A DNA stretch of 64,000 nt from Hydractinia symbiolongicarpus. Lineage: Eukaryota; Cnidaria; Hydrozoa; Anthoathecata; Hydractiniidae. Position 1 is the first letter of the stretch; every line of letters begins with the position of its first letter. Position numbers and translations under genes: made by a program. A model generated the notes under the pieces. It ran no database searches. It was not told where the DNA came from and saw only the letters and a list, made by a program, of their open reading frames with translations. The DNA lies in the NCBI RefSeq assembly GCF_029227915.1, contig NC_079875.1:14691001-14755000 (forward strand). Direction: 5' to 3'. Positions 11,050 to 24,758 of the stretch are shown here, piece after piece.

Positions 11050-14000
11050 GGCTAATTTGCTGATTTGCTGTTCTGTATCCATAAAAAAAAAGTGTCTTTT
11101 TTATTATTATTTTTAAAGTATTCTTTTAACCGAAAAATACAATAATTTCGAAATACAATAAAGCATTGCGCTCAAAATTCACTTGATCGTAGAAAGTCAA
11201 TAAACTAAGTGACTGCCAGTAACTGCATCTGAACGGAAAACAAAAAAATCGATTCTGACATAATTTGAGCAAATCCGAATTGCAATGATTAATTTTTGTG
11301 TTATTATAACTGTCAAGAAAGATATAAACTTGCTAAAATTGCAATAAATAAATAAATCACATCAGCTATGGTTTCATACATCTGTGGCGTCAAAAAAAAT
11401 TATCACCTCACTTACACACAATACAAGATAAAATCAAGATCCAACGAATTGAACAGAGGACTATGACATCTCATGTATTAGTACACGGTATTTTTTTTCC
11501 TTAAAAAAAAGTCCTTAAAAAGCAATTTATAATCAATCTTAATTGACCCACTACCTTAACTGTCTGCTTAAGTAGATAGCCGACAAGTAACAAGTAAGCA
11601 ACAATTGAGCCGGTAAAATACAGAAAAGTTATAAAAAAAAGTGTGTACATCATATTCCATAAATGATGTTTCAGAATAACTGGAACAAAATCTCCTGGAT
11701 TGATCCAGTTTTTTTAAATGACACTTTTTGCAAGGGACTCAAATACTCCCGATATTTTATTTTCTGGTCAGGAAAACATAACATTGTAGCTCAAACTTCG
11801 CAATTTACTTGTTAACCACTGGTTTCCATATTAATCGATTAAAGTACTTTTTTGAAATCCTTGCAAAGCGATTGGTTAACTCTACACATGGCTGAAACTG
11901 CTTCTGTTAATGTAGGAACTGTTTTTGCGCAGAGAAGTAGAACGAACGAAGTCATCAGCAGCTACTTACATTTGTTAGTAAAAAAAATTCGAAATATTTT
12001 TATATTAATATTTACATTCACAATTCTAAACATTTTCTTTAAAAAAAAAATACCGAACTCTCCACTTGCAGTTGGTCTGATCCAGGAGAATAAAAAAAGA
12101 TCTTTTGTGCGAGAGAACGCGGAAAAATCAATCCCAGAGACGGGAACGACAGGAAAGATGTTAAATTAAACGCCTAAAACTTGAGCTTGAAAGTGAGTTT
12201 GCCAGATTCGCCTGTCTCAGATATGGAGCTTAGCTGCTCTTTGGCCATGCGAAACCCACAACAACATACATTTAAACCCGATATTTCCTAATGAATTGTC
12301 CAATTAGCACACTAATTGGTGCATACAATCTTCCTCTTTTAGAAAGTTGATAATTTTGGGGCTTATATGCAATAAATTGTGTATAGTTCTTCCTTCTTAG
12401 TATTTTTTTTCATTTTTTCAAAGCAAATAAAAAGACAACAACACGATAAACCGTGGAAGATATAAACTGGTTCAGCTTCTTTCTTTTGGTCCATCAAATG
12501 CCATAAACATGTTTGTTTATGGCATTTTTTTCTTTCCTATTTCTCTGCAGAAAACAATTTAGCTACAGAGCAGTTTCATAATCCTGTTATCCGCTGTCCG
12601 GTTGTCCACTAAAAAAAATATCTATTTCTACGATGACCCTGAAGAATTGTGCACGGTGTTCTTGATCATGTGTTTGAATCTTTGTTGCTTAGATCCATTT
12701 ATATTATTTTTGCAGAAAAACCCATCAAAGCACCCGTGTATCGACATATGGCTTCAACTTACCATAACTACAATGTGCCATAGAAAGTCTTTTCTTTTTC
12801 CTTGATGACAATCCTTCTGGAACCATTTCCCTGAAAATTTCCATATTTGTAATACGGGTAAAAGCAACACCCATTTTTTAAAAATACTCCAAAGCTATCC
12901 TTCTGTATCCTAAATAAACCATATAAGTCATTATCAACTGTAATAAAAACTGTAATATGCGAGACGATATATTGGACTTTCATACCAGTTGCATACCTAA
13001 ATACTGCCACTATTAAAAAAACTTTCTTGCCATCTCTGCTTTTATAGTAACTCTTTCTTCGTTCCGTTTTGAGATACGCCTGCGTAAATTATTTTTCCTT
13101 CAATCTTCTTTTAAATGTTAGAAAACCTATGTAAATATTTTGTTGAATGGCTAAGAAACCCAAAAATTTCAACATTTACGACTGAATTAGTTCTTTAGTC
13201 ATGTCTGAAAAAGGAGCGTCAGAAATAAAAGTATTCCTTTATAAGATAAAAGTTAGTATAAACTACTGACCAGTTTGCTTCATCATTCTGCCCTAGTCTA
13301 CTTATAAAAACCCAGAATCAAGAGAACAACTCACATAATCTGCGAACTGAGAAGAGCTCGTATTATATATGGAATTTGCGAAGCACGCGAGAAGAAAAGC
13401 GGACTAGGTATCGTTGGACATTGTACAATGTGCTAAAAAGAGCTCGCACAGAACCAAGAACAACACACACAATGTGAGCTTCCAGGGCCATCGTACATTT
13501 CGTGTATAAAAATGCGTCCATTAATTGGAGTGTCCACGTGTACGAAAATAGGTATTACAGGTATTTTCCATCAAATTTAAATTAGAAAATCAGTATAAAA
13601 AGTCTGAGGAAGAAAATGTTCAGTGCACATTTTTAGGACATTATTACGTAAATTAAAAATAGTTATTTTAAATTTTCATCAACCAAATTAAATTTATTAC
13701 CGCAATAAATAAATCGTTGCGTCCTCACTAAACGGATTTACCGGACTGGAAACGTCGAAACACTTTTAAAATTGTGGCATTACATTGCATGGCATTTTTA
13801 GATAGACTTATGGAGACAGACATCACTTTGCGTCTTTCCGGACAACATCGAACGTTGTTTCATAACGAAGCTTAATGACGACGTAGTTAATCACTTCGTC
13901 TCACTACATTTAATTTCTACAAAAGTATCTTTATTTTGTGTGTTCAAAATAGTTGCGCCGCAGTTTAATTTCAAACCTCCGTAAGGTAATGTCATTACTT

Positions 14001-17000
14001 CATGGTAACAGGCGATTAAGAAGGACGAAACAGCGTTGTTTGTGCTATGTAACACAGGCAAAAATATGCGCGCTGTAATGACACTCAATATATTTGCTTT
14101 AAAAATAATTGGTATAAATTTATCGATCAAGCAGTTAAAATCTTTGAACTTTACCCTATCTATAGAGATAACTCTTCAAAAGACTAACCAAATTTCTATG
14201 TTTGTCTTTTTAATTGCGCTAACCGCCATTGCTATGTTAATAACAACAGGAATTACCTTTAACATAACAACAACAACAACAGCAACAGCAGAATCAGTCA
14301 TTTGTTTGATTGTTGATATTCTTCGGATGAAATTAAAAACAAAATTAAATTGACATGGTGAGGAAGGAAGAACGTTGCGTTAGAAAAGAATTGTGTCACG
14401 AACGCTGCCCACCAAAAGCGATTAGTATATGTATGATTAATGCAACAACTTTTTTCGGTCTTTTATAAAGATTTTTATCAATGCTTTTCATGAACTTGGA
14501 AGGGTTTCTGTTTTTCTTGGCTGTAGTTTCATAGGTCATAATAGAACATGATACGCAAAAAAAAGAACCCTAAAGTATTGTTTTTACCTGTTTCACATAA
14601 ATGGAGAAAACGCTTGAAAAATCCCTCCTCAAAGTTTTCATCCGAGTGTTTTTTAATAGAGTGCTGGTCAAGATTACTCGAACATTTTAGAAGGTTTTTT
14701 TTTAGAAATGCTTTAACAGGTGGTTTTGTTATATTATTGGTATCGAAACATCTAGCTATCTAGGAGCTAGCTATCTATCTTAGCTAGGTGTTGTCTAATG
14801 TGACTTTAGATTCATTATTTATACGTTTCAATACAAATATTCTTTTATTTGTTTTGTTTATGTTGTACTTGTTGATTTTTATGATTATTATTTTGTTTTT
14901 TTTAAGTGTAAATCCGAGAAAATATTACTATTAATATATTTCAGTGTAAACTTTTTCTGTAATTTGAGTCAATTTTAGCTTTCGTGTAATTGACTTTCCA
15001 CATTGACCTCAGTAACAACTTTCCCACCAAAAGAAGAATCAACTTAACGACCTGCGTGCCATGTAGTAATTGCTGACAGCTATTTGTTCACCACGTATAG
15101 TTGAAGAAAAAATATTTTATTAAATGTTTTAACATAAATTTGGATAAAAAACCTTTAATGGGTTAAAATTTGTGACTTTAAAAACTGCAGCCTATTTTTT
15201 TATACATTTAAGTAACAAATGTTGTCCTGGGAAGAATGACGTTATTATCAACGTGTATCACTGCTTAAATATCTCTTTATTTAAAATACTCATTACAACA
15301 GGAACACATAATCGGCTACCCTTCCTTACACTTATGCAAGCAGTACTTATCACAAAAATGAATCCACTGAGATGGAATCTGCTAATATGTCGTTTCAAAT
15401 TAAGTTTTGTGCTTGAGAGATGTGACGTCACTTAGGCTTAAGTAAATAATTTCTGGTGTCGAAAGTTTAAATTAAGGTCGAGAATTCCCTGTGCTCTTGC
15501 ATTAACAAATCACCCTCCCTGTCAATATAAAAGTTACAAATGAAAAAATAGGTTCAACTCAAAGAAACAATTTTTCTTTTTCTTGAAAAACATGAAAAAC
15601 ACGATACTAGAAGAAAATTCCTGTTTACATGGTTACTTTTTTCTATTTCCCAGAACGTCTTTAATAAAAATTACAAGCTTTTAAATCCGTGAGAGAGAAT
15701 CCAGGCAACACATCGCTGGAGTCAAGTGTAAAATATATCCCATAAACATGTTATGTTTTATTTTCAAAGATATGCGTAATGAGTGCAGTGGTGACGCGTA
15801 CTAATGATGTGATTTTAATTAAAGCATAAATCCCTTTTTAATTAGTGTCAAAACGACCGACGGATTATTGCTTGCTGCAATATAATGGAGTGAAAAACAA
15901 AAAAAAACACTTGTGAAGATACACAGGATCATTGTTTTGTCGTAACGATTAAAGATATTCTTGTTGGTCGCGTGGATTCATCATGCTTCCGTCACTTTGT
16001 GTGAAATCATGCTCATAATGTTTTAACAAATTTAAAATAGTTCTGAGATGAGGCGGTTTTTGACAGATTTTTATTAACTATCTCTGGATATGATAAACTT
16101 TCAAAAAAACACTGCCTTAGTGTAAAGTAGGCCTTATTTACATTAGACTTTTTAAACGAATTCAATGTAAAAAAAGTGTCCACGTTAACTTTGGTAGATC
16201 GTATGTTCTCTTCTTCCGTTTTTGTACTGAAATTTGGTATTATTTTCTATATTTTTCAAGCCTTTTAACCGCATTTTTTCCCGCAAATATTTCACTTAAT
16301 TACGGGTGTAGAACTTCTTGGATGTTTTGTCTATAGTTTTGCATGGATTTTTTTTATTTGTTTGAAATACAATAATTCTTCTCAGCATGAGGATTCTAAA
16401 CTTTCAGGGAAAGGTCTCATTATGTACTCTGTTATACCAGATATTTATATTTTCAGATTTTGTGACGTCATAACTAGTAAACGAGACATTCTCAATTTTT
16501 TCACTAGCACAAAGTATTATAAACAAAGTCACTGCATAAATGTTAGAAATACTACTGAAGCAATTAGTTTTGACTTCTTTATCACTGAAAGTAGGATGGG
16601 GTTTAGCTATACTAAAAGCTTTAAATAAATGCTGCAGACGCTGTGATAGCATCGAACGCGAAACCAGCGGGAGGCAAATTGAAGAATTGAGAAAAATGTG
16701 TGCAATTTGTGTAATTTGTGTGATATTTCAACTTTTCGTTTTTGTAGTGGGTCTGCGGCTCCCAGTCCTGGGGACCGCGGATCGAATCCCGCTCACTGCT
16801 TGGCAGTATGTTAGTGATGAACAAAGTAGTTCTTCTTCAATATGACTTACATCATTTTATCCGTTTGTGTATGTCTTACCTAGCGATCTTTTAAGTTTAA
16901 TACCAAATCACATATCACAAATAACGCGAAGGCCCGTCCTGACGATCGGAGAAAATGGCCATGCTGAAGTCAACAACTGCAATCATTTTGAGAAAATTCA

Positions 17001-17834
17001 CAATTTGAAATTTCTGCTCTAGATTTAGGGTGAACAATTAATTGAACTTCAAAGTTTCGAAAATTCAACTAAATTGTTCTTCTGCCTAACTGGATTTTTT
17101 CACGTGCTTTTTGAAATTTCGAAATTTGTAATCTTGTTCATACATATTTTGATAAACATTGTTGCAAATTTGGGAAACAATAATATTACATGTTGCAGGT
17201 TGTACTTTCCTGTGGAAGAACTTTATTTTTCTCTATATCCATTGAATTTTTGGGTTTCTCTACATTTAGCACGTTTTTATGACGTTTGCATCATGTTTTT
17301 TTCTGACACTGCACGAAAGAAATTATCTCAAGGGAACAGGATTAGATTAATTGTTTCTTCAAGTTCTTCCCATTCCTTTAATTTAACTTTCGTTTTCTAA
17401 TTTTCGTATTGATGGTACATGAAACCAAAGAGTATAATGTTTTCCTATGAAAAAATTGATTTAAAAATTATGATAAAAGCCAACTATGGTAAAAAGCGGA
17501 AAAGATTCTTCTACTCATATAAAAACAGGCCTAGAAAGCATCAACACTACGAGGACAGGAAAACGTAAATTGTAGATTGAGATTACTCAAAAACAATTTT
17601 CTCCTCTTACTGAACAAAATTTGAAAGCGCGCATCAAAAATACCAGGGATGGCTATTAAAAGTCACTGAGTCTACTAAACTTTTGAAATGCAAGAAATGG
17701 AGTCGTGTATTTGTTAGTTTGATAAGGAAAACATCCGCAGAAATATTATCTCCAAAATAAGATAGTACGACGGACATTTCTCACTTGTCGTTTACGTCGG
17801 ACAACAATGTAGATGATAGACCGAGGCAACAGTA
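11050..17834. other. Gene-poor stretch with minor structures
   Basis: No credible exon was found. Items seen: a hairpin at 12496-12527 (13-bp stem AAATGCCATAAAC with a 6-base loop), a CAA/CAG-rich simple repeat near 14265-14292, and a degenerate tRNA-like patch at about 16746-16799 whose B box reads GGATCGAATCC. Confidence 0.4.
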
Positions 17835-18935
17835 GCACCAGCTGTTCTGTGTTGGGCCCAATGATTTTTAATATATTTATGAATGATTTATTTTATCGTA
17901 AATAGTGACCTACATAATTACGCAGACGACAATACGATATCAGCTTATTCAAACACTATTAAAAATCTCATTAAGACTTTAGAAAGGGAATCCCAAATAG
18001 CCCTTTCTTGGTTAAATAATAACAAAATGCATTCGATCCTTTTATCAAGAGCAAAATTGATAACTCGAAGCTTGAAATAAACATTGGCGATAAATTCATT
18101 CCATCAGAAATGTCCGTAAAAGTTTTAGGAGTAACAATTGATGATAAATTAAATTTCAAATTGTACATTAGTAATCTTTGCCGAAAAGCCTAAGCCCCCA
18201 GCTGAATGCATATTTAGATTTAAAAATGTACTGTCTTTGCAAATAAGATCTATTTTAGCTCAAAGTTTCGTGTATGCAAATTTTAATTATTGTCCCTTAG
18301 TTTGGCATTTTTCTTCTTCGAAATCTCTTTTGAAAATTGACAAACTCCACAACAGGGCTTTAAGTTTTATTCATGATGACCCAAGACCAGTTGATCGCTT
18401 CCCAATTAAACATTATATGGAATTACTAAGGCACAGACATTTATGTATAGAAATATTTAAAATTCTGAGAAACATCAGTCCTTCTTTCATGAAAGATATT
18501 TTCCTTTTTGAGGAAACTGATAGGCCAGTAAGAAGTCAAAACATGAACAACCTGAAAACCATCAGTGTAGAAACAAGCACCTTTGGTCTAAACAGTTTGC
18601 GATGTTTAGCCCCAAAAGTTTGGAATAAACTTTCTTTTCATACGAAAAGCTTTGAAGATCTACAATCATGTTCATAATAGTTTTGGAAAAACCACTTTCT
18701 CCCTCCCCCCCCCCCACTCTTCAGTGTTGGATAGAGGTCTTTTCCAGAGTCGCCGGCAGTATTTTGGGGCACAAATCAACACAAAATCAACACTGACTGT
18801 AGGGGGAGAGGGGGAAAACTCTGAAAAAAACCTTAAAATCCGTTTTTCCAATAATTTATGAACATGATTGTAGTTAAAATTAAGCAAATGATTAAAAAAT
18901 GGAATGGCTCTCACTGTTCATGTACAGAGTGTTAG
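17835..18935 (+). pseudogene. Truncated non-LTR retrotransposon reverse transcriptase (C-terminal part)
   Basis: This is the 3' end of a LINE reverse transcriptase. It begins around SVLGPMIFNIFMNDL, contains the catalytic motif as NYADDNT, and continues through VLGVTIDDKLNF and an NYCPLVWHF block to LAPKVWNKL. It is broken by a frameshift and stop near 17895 and more frameshifts near 18077 and 18190. The coding region is interrupted by a MITE (18663-18870), after which the original frame resumes and ends KKWNGSHCSCTEC-stop, a Cys-rich tail typical of LINE proteins. The 5' part of the element is absent, as is usual after incomplete target-primed insertion. It is clearly non-functional. Confidence 0.88.
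18663..18870. mobile_element. 208-bp TIR MITE inserted in the LINE reading frame (TA duplication)
   Basis: Terminal inverted repeats start CAATCATGTTCATAA and match at both ends, continuing imperfectly for about 30 bp. TA dinucleotides at 18661-18662 and 18871-18872 are the target-site duplication. Removing the element together with one TA restores the LINE reading frame across the junction (FED-LVK), which shows the empty site directly. The TA duplication points to the Tc1/mariner superfamily. The interior includes a C-rich run at 18701-18716. Confidence 0.85.
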
Positions 18936-19829
18936 CCGTCGTCTGTCTGTCTGTGTGTCCACGAAAGCCATGTCCCGTAACGGAAACACGAGATTTTTAA
19001 AATGCGCATCAATACCAAATGTTTCTGTCCACTTTGTTGCAACGGGTTAATTTAAAGGACTGGCGACCCCGTGGATTTTTCCACGTGTTAACGACTAGTC
19101 TATAAAATAATACGCTAAGTGTGTCTGTCCGTCTGTCTGTGACAGGCAAAGTGGATGTGTTCATTCTGCTTTGATGTTGCCGAAAATGTGATGTCTCAAA
19201 TGTTAAATTTTCTTGCGTTACGGCGCGACGTCAATAACACTACTTTAACGTCATTATCCCATATTAAACTAATGAGGCGATTACAGTGCACCTAAAACTT
19301 TGAGGCCAAATAACTTGGAAACAAGGTAGTAACGTCAATGATTTTTCACCACGTGGGTAACTATGGAACACCTAGGACCAATTTGGGTAATTTTCACAGA
19401 CCTGGGTCCCCAAATCCGTTTCGGAATGGACGGGTTGATGACGTCACCAAAAAACCTTCAAACCCCACTATCTCTGCAACGGTTTGTCAAAAGTACATGA
19501 TCCTATACATTTTCTTGATCAGCGTTTCAAGATCTATACGAGGAAGGCAACAGAGGTATATAATTTTCTTAAAATTTTTTGTGTTTTCACGGACCTTGCT
19601 GACGTCAGCACAATTTTTATACCCTCCTTAGGCGTTCCTCGAAAACATATTATCTTATACATTATTTTGATCAGCGTTTGAATCTCTACACATTACAATC
19701 AAAGAATAAAATGAATTTCGTCAATTTTTTAGGGATCTGCACTGCTGACGTCAGCAAAATATCTAAAACAACCTATTTTTCCATTGTCCATCTGCCTAAG
19801 TGGATTTCTTCACGGGCCTCATCGACTAG
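18936..19829 (+). mobile_element. Helitron-like non-autonomous elements, two tandem 3' ends
   Basis: Two units lie head to tail. The first ends with a hairpin CGTGGA-TTTT-TCCACG (19070-19085), nine bases, then CTAG (19095-19098), followed by T. The next unit begins at once with TCTATAAAATAATACGC and a (GTCT)n-rich stretch, and ends with a weaker hairpin and CTAG at 19826-19829. A 5' TC, a 3' hairpin then CTAG, and no inverted repeats are Helitron hallmarks. Related ends occur at 50626-50655 and, on the minus strand, near 51650-51675. No Rep/helicase gene is in the window. The pair sits between the LINE stop codon and an (AATC)n run that may be the LINE tail. Confidence 0.5.
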
Positions 19830-19854
19830 TTGTATATAATAACCGACGGTAAAT

Positions 19855-19880
19855 AAATTAAATCAATCAATCAATCAATC
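19855..19880. repeat. (AATC)n run, possible LINE 3' tail
   Basis: Four to five AATC units follow CCGACGGTAAATAAATTA. A short tandem tail after such a motif is common at the 3' ends of invertebrate LINEs, so this may be the true end of the LINE whose reading frame stops at 18935. Confidence 0.4.
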
Positions 19881-22800
19881 AGTTTGTGTAATAGCTAAAT
19901 GACATACCTGAATGACATTAGGGTACTTTCACAAATGAAAATGTCGCGTTCAGTTTGTAACAAATGGAATGTTCATTTTTGCTCTGCAGGCAGCATTTGT
20001 CAAACCCATGTTAAAACAAACAAACAACAAAAACTTAAAAAAAGTGTTAATATATTTATTTGAATTATTATTAACAGCCTGTGTTGATTTGAATTTATCA
20101 AAGAACGTCACAGAAGGGGATATTTGCTCAACCAAACATGTTAATGAATTACTTTTTTAAACTTCGACTTTATTTACACAGCCACGTGCCACACAAGATT
20201 CGTACATGAAATAACGTAACATGCAACGATGACACTTGGTCACACTCTCTACTTTTTATCGTTATGTAAATAAACAATGTTTTGGTTAGTTGGTGGGTGT
20301 GATCACGTAAACCCTACAAAACATATTGCATTCATTCACTGAACGAATCTGAACCACTAATTTTCTTTCGGGACGTCTTTTTGCTTCTCTTGCCGGAGAA
20401 CAGGATTCAACATTTCAAATCATAACGGATGTAAAGAAAGTTTCAGCGGAAAAAGATATTGACTTGAGCGCTAACATAAACATTGTGTAACCACAAGTCT
20501 TCGCAAAGGTCTTTTTGTGGCTTGGTTAGATCCGTTTGAACATGAATGTGTAACATGAAAAGTAAGTTCATATCACATTCGCTCCATAACCTATATATAT
20601 AAACATACACCAATTTAGCATTACCCGTAGATCATTTTTGCTACGCTCTTTCTCGAGACATCTGGTTAAAGTGATACTGTTGATAATCTAATTGTCATGA
20701 AAGGTAGGTAGCGTTTCTATCAAATCGATGGTTGGAAGGTGGTAATAATTGTTATTCTAAAGTCTGAGACAAGAGGGTGTTCATCAAGAGGGGCCGGGGG
20801 TAGTTTTAATTTATTTATTTTTTAAACTGTGTTTTAATTCAGATAATAAGGAGGTGGTCTAAATAAAGTTAGGGTTGAGGTAGTGATGGAATTTCCGAAA
20901 CTGTTTTTTTATTATGGATTTAGGGTAAGAAGGTAATAAATTGAGAAATGGGTGGTAGAAATCCGAAATTTGGCGTCGACACCTAGTTATTGACGATTAG
21001 GTTGAAGAGGATACGGAAAGGCGTACAATAAAGATATTTGCAATTTTTAAAATTTCGCATGCGTACCCCTCTTTATTTTAAGTCTTGAAATTGTTGGCTT
21101 TTGCAAAGAACAAGATTACGATCCCGCCTAATACGAAGATATACTCTGCTGAAATGGAAAACAGTAGCCATTACTATCTGATGCGACACAAAAAAAAAAA
21201 TACGCGTTACCACACAACGAATAGTTATTTTGAGGTTTTCTTTCAACCAGGAGTAAACATGAAAAGTAAAAAGAAATAAAAATAACATCGACTGTCAGAA
21301 AAGAAAAGTTTCTATGAAAAAAATGTTTTACATAAACACACAAGTCAAACGGGTCACAGCCATTGTGGGTCTGTAACAATAATCTCTGTTCAGTTTATAT
21401 CACGTAGCAATCATGTTGGTGAACTTGTGACTATGATTTGAACGGTTGTTTAACATTTACTATGTTTAACATTTACTATGTTTCTTCTCCAATATATGTC
21501 TTGTTGTCTCTTTTTTTTATATAGCAGTTCTACTTCTCATTTTATTTACATTTGTTTGTCCGATAAAGTATTCAGAATCCACATGAAAAAGGATTATTTG
21601 AGAACGGGTATGTTTAATGTGCTTTTTGTTTGGTTTTAAAGGGGTGAGTAACGTCCTCTGTTTTCATCTCTCGCTACTCGAAGCTACAATCTTTGACTCA
21701 AAGACAGATAGATAGACAGCCAAAGAATACAGATCCGGTGAATACTTACCAAAGTTTTAGATATAATAGACTTGTTTAAGTATTATTTTCGCAGACTACT
21801 TTTGAGACATTTTGGCAGACCTTAACTCTGTGTCTGGTAGAGTGTTGCTCAAAGTTTTTTTATTTCTATATTCTTAACCATGTGCACAGACACAGGCTAA
21901 TTTTAAATTTTTCGTTATTTGGTTTAAGTCTGTTAATTTCTTTGTCCGGAACTCAGCACGTATACAGCTAAAACAACAAATTCTAATTTCCTAGCATTGG
22001 TCATACATTAAGTTACAAATCAATAACTCTTTCCTACCCAAGTTTACCCACTTTCACTTTTCAAAAAACAGCGCACGGTCAATCATGAATAAAATAAACA
22101 CAATGATTTAATGGATGCGGCTTGACCTAAATATTTATAAAAAAGTTTTCATAAAAACGTGACACGGCTATTCTGTAGTGCTACATCCGGCGTCTCGGCT
22201 AGTCATTTTATATCATACTCTCCATGATTTATGAATAGCGGGTACGTTATTCCAAGCGGTCAACATAATATATAAAAGACAGACAAAATTCCATCACTTC
22301 AACCATAGTCATATAGTAATGATCAGCGTCACCTGGGCTTATTTGGTAAAAAACAAAAACGCAATAACTTAAGTACAAAAATGGTTTTGATTTGAAAGTT
22401 CTTCTGGGGTGCGTAACGAAATTGAAATTGAAAGAATTTGTCCTGCCTAAACTTTTTCGAGTTCTGGGGTCAATTTAAAAGAAGTCCGATTAGACTAGTT
22501 TGGGGCAAGAGGGTGTCATTATGTTTGTAGGTCAAATGATAGTTAAGCTCCACTTGTAATATTTTAATGTCCAACGACCTGGTTTAAATACTACTATAAC
22601 ACAATTTTTCGTGAATCTTAGTTTTAAAAATGATATTAAATTAAGGCGTCCCAAAATGTGCTATGAGCAATCAAGGGGAAAATATTACTGAGTTCTGTTA
22701 TAGCTAAAATTTTAGTAATATTAGTATTTACCACCGGACACTAATATTCGTCATTCAGCATAGGGTCTTTGATTGGAATATAGACACAGGCTGTGAAGCT

Positions 22801-24296
22801 GGAGCTTATTTGGTACAATATGCTGCCATAAAGCTTTTTACTCACGCTTTTAAATTGCTATGCCAAGTTCATAAAAACTTTTGTTTAGCTAGCCACATTC
22901 TATAAGTAAAAAGCATTAGAATTACAAAACTGTCCGAGAATTCTGTAGTTTTCTATAGGTAGCAAACTAGATATTTCCAGTTTTAATCCCAATATAAAAT
23001 GAGAGATGGAGGTAAGTACTTACCATCTTAGCTAGGGTAATTCGACAACATGAATCGAAATTACATCTTGGAAGCTAGTCTAGTTAACTTAGCCTTCTTC
23101 GAGGATATTAAATTCAGTAGACGTAAACAAATGTCACAGCAAATCCCTAAAATTCAAATTCACCTCATACTATAAGTCGGCGTGGTCACATTTTACCCTC
23201 CTAAAAACACAAGATTTAATTACATTTGTTTGGGTGAGTTAAATTATTCGCGTTCAAAACAAACGATTTCCCTATATTGACCACGTCAACAAAAAACAAT
23301 AAAACTAACCAATCAAATACCACAGAAAAATCGTTTGAGACCCAGCGTAATATTTTCCATTCTGATTTCCTCGTGATAAGAAAACTATGCTGTGTGTCCT
23401 AGCTACATATCAAAATAAATACAATTAAAAATTATATATATGCAAAAAAGGTGTTGAAGACCCAAACTAAACTTTGAAGACATAAAAATATAAAGAAGAA
23501 AAGCAAAAAGTACAAGAGCTATAAAGGGGACATAAGAAGTTGTGTAAACAGGTTGATAAAGAAGAGACAGAAATGAAGTATTGTTTTTTTCATATTCTAG
23601 ACAGATAATGTTAATATTTTGTTATGTATTTTTGAGCACACTGTCAAAGTTTAAATGAAATTTTTGATTAATATTTTAACTTTTTCCTTGACCTTTATTT
23701 TTAACCGACTCATATTATAAATTTGTTTGATGTTTTTAAATATTCTTAAGAAAATTGTCTCTATCATTGTGTCATTTTTGTTGTCATCTACATCCGACAC
23801 ATCGTTTACTTTTTTGGCTAAATATTGTGCCTGCAGTACTCATTTAGGGAGACCTAACTCCTGTCGATGCTGGACTGATGTAACTTAAATGTAAATATGT
23901 TAGACCACTCTGAATGTGAAACGATTCGTAATTTGAAAATTCTTTTTCTTTAGCAAATCACCGAGTTACAATATTACAAAGACGAAAATTCGTCTCTACA
24001 ATTTGGTATGTAAACTTTTAGTAAATTCACACATTTTGAACTTGTCAAAGATTCACACAATTTGAACTTGTCAAAGATTATTTGTCAATATTCAGAGTAG
24101 ACTTAGAACTCGGGATCTAAGGTTATTTGGTTATTTTAAAACACTTAATATGTCCTAATTGTTGCTGACGTCAGCATGAGCGTTTTTATCTAATATCAGG
24201 GCTTTTGTAGCCAACGACGTGGATTGTTCCATAATGCAGGCATATTAGAAAAGGCTACTAACGGATTATGATAACGGGAGATGTGAGGGATATTGA
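19881..24296. other. Gene-poor stretch
   Basis: No credible exon was found. Small tandem duplications are visible at about 21452-21483 (AACATTTACTATGTTT twice) and about 24026-24080 (a 26-bp unit with TTTGAACTTGTCAAAG, twice). Neither has an evident role. Confidence 0.4.
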
Positions 24297-24520
24297 GGAG
24301 ATGGCACTAACCCAAGCCATGTGAGGGAAATTGGGGAGATGGCACACTATGTGGGCCGTTGGATATTGCAGAGAGTTGTCTGGTGGAGCGAGTAGTTAAA
24401 TACTCTAGGACTCCCCCATCTAAGCCATAGTCCTTTCTGGAAATAATAGACAGGGTATATCTCTAAATACTTGTGAGGCTAGCCATGTATATATGCACAC
24501 CTATCTATCTAAAGGATGAA
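24297..24520. mobile_element. SINE-like dispersed repeat, family 2, partial copy
   Basis: This shares its body with 38728-39015: CCATGTG followed by a G-rich patch, then CCATCTAAGCCATAG, then GAGGCTAGCCATGTA and a CTATCTA-rich end. The tRNA-like head of the other copy is not recognisable here, so this copy looks 5'-truncated or diverged. Confidence 0.55.
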
Positions 24521-24758
24521 TGAAAAGTTACTATGTTAAAGGGACAAACATATTAACTTAGAGAGTATCTTGTGAAGGAATATGTTTACTGTGTACAAGT
24601 AAAAAGAGGTCAGGTGACGAAACGGGTAAAAATACGTTAATCTTATTATTTCAGAGGCTGATTGAAAGTACTTGAAAATAGCCGAGAGATACAACGGAAA
24701 TCTACGTTTAAATAAACAGTGGTTTTGTTTACATAAAAAGCTTTTTAAAGATCAAGAG

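Noticed and set aside
17074..17400. 108-codon plus-strand frame
   Set aside because: Its start overlaps a decayed Helitron-like end (CCTAACTGGATTTTTTCACG) and the peptide has no recognisable domain.
24672..24758. Start of the 24.7-kb gene at 24672
   Set aside because: The codon is TTG; the first in-frame ATG is at 24759.
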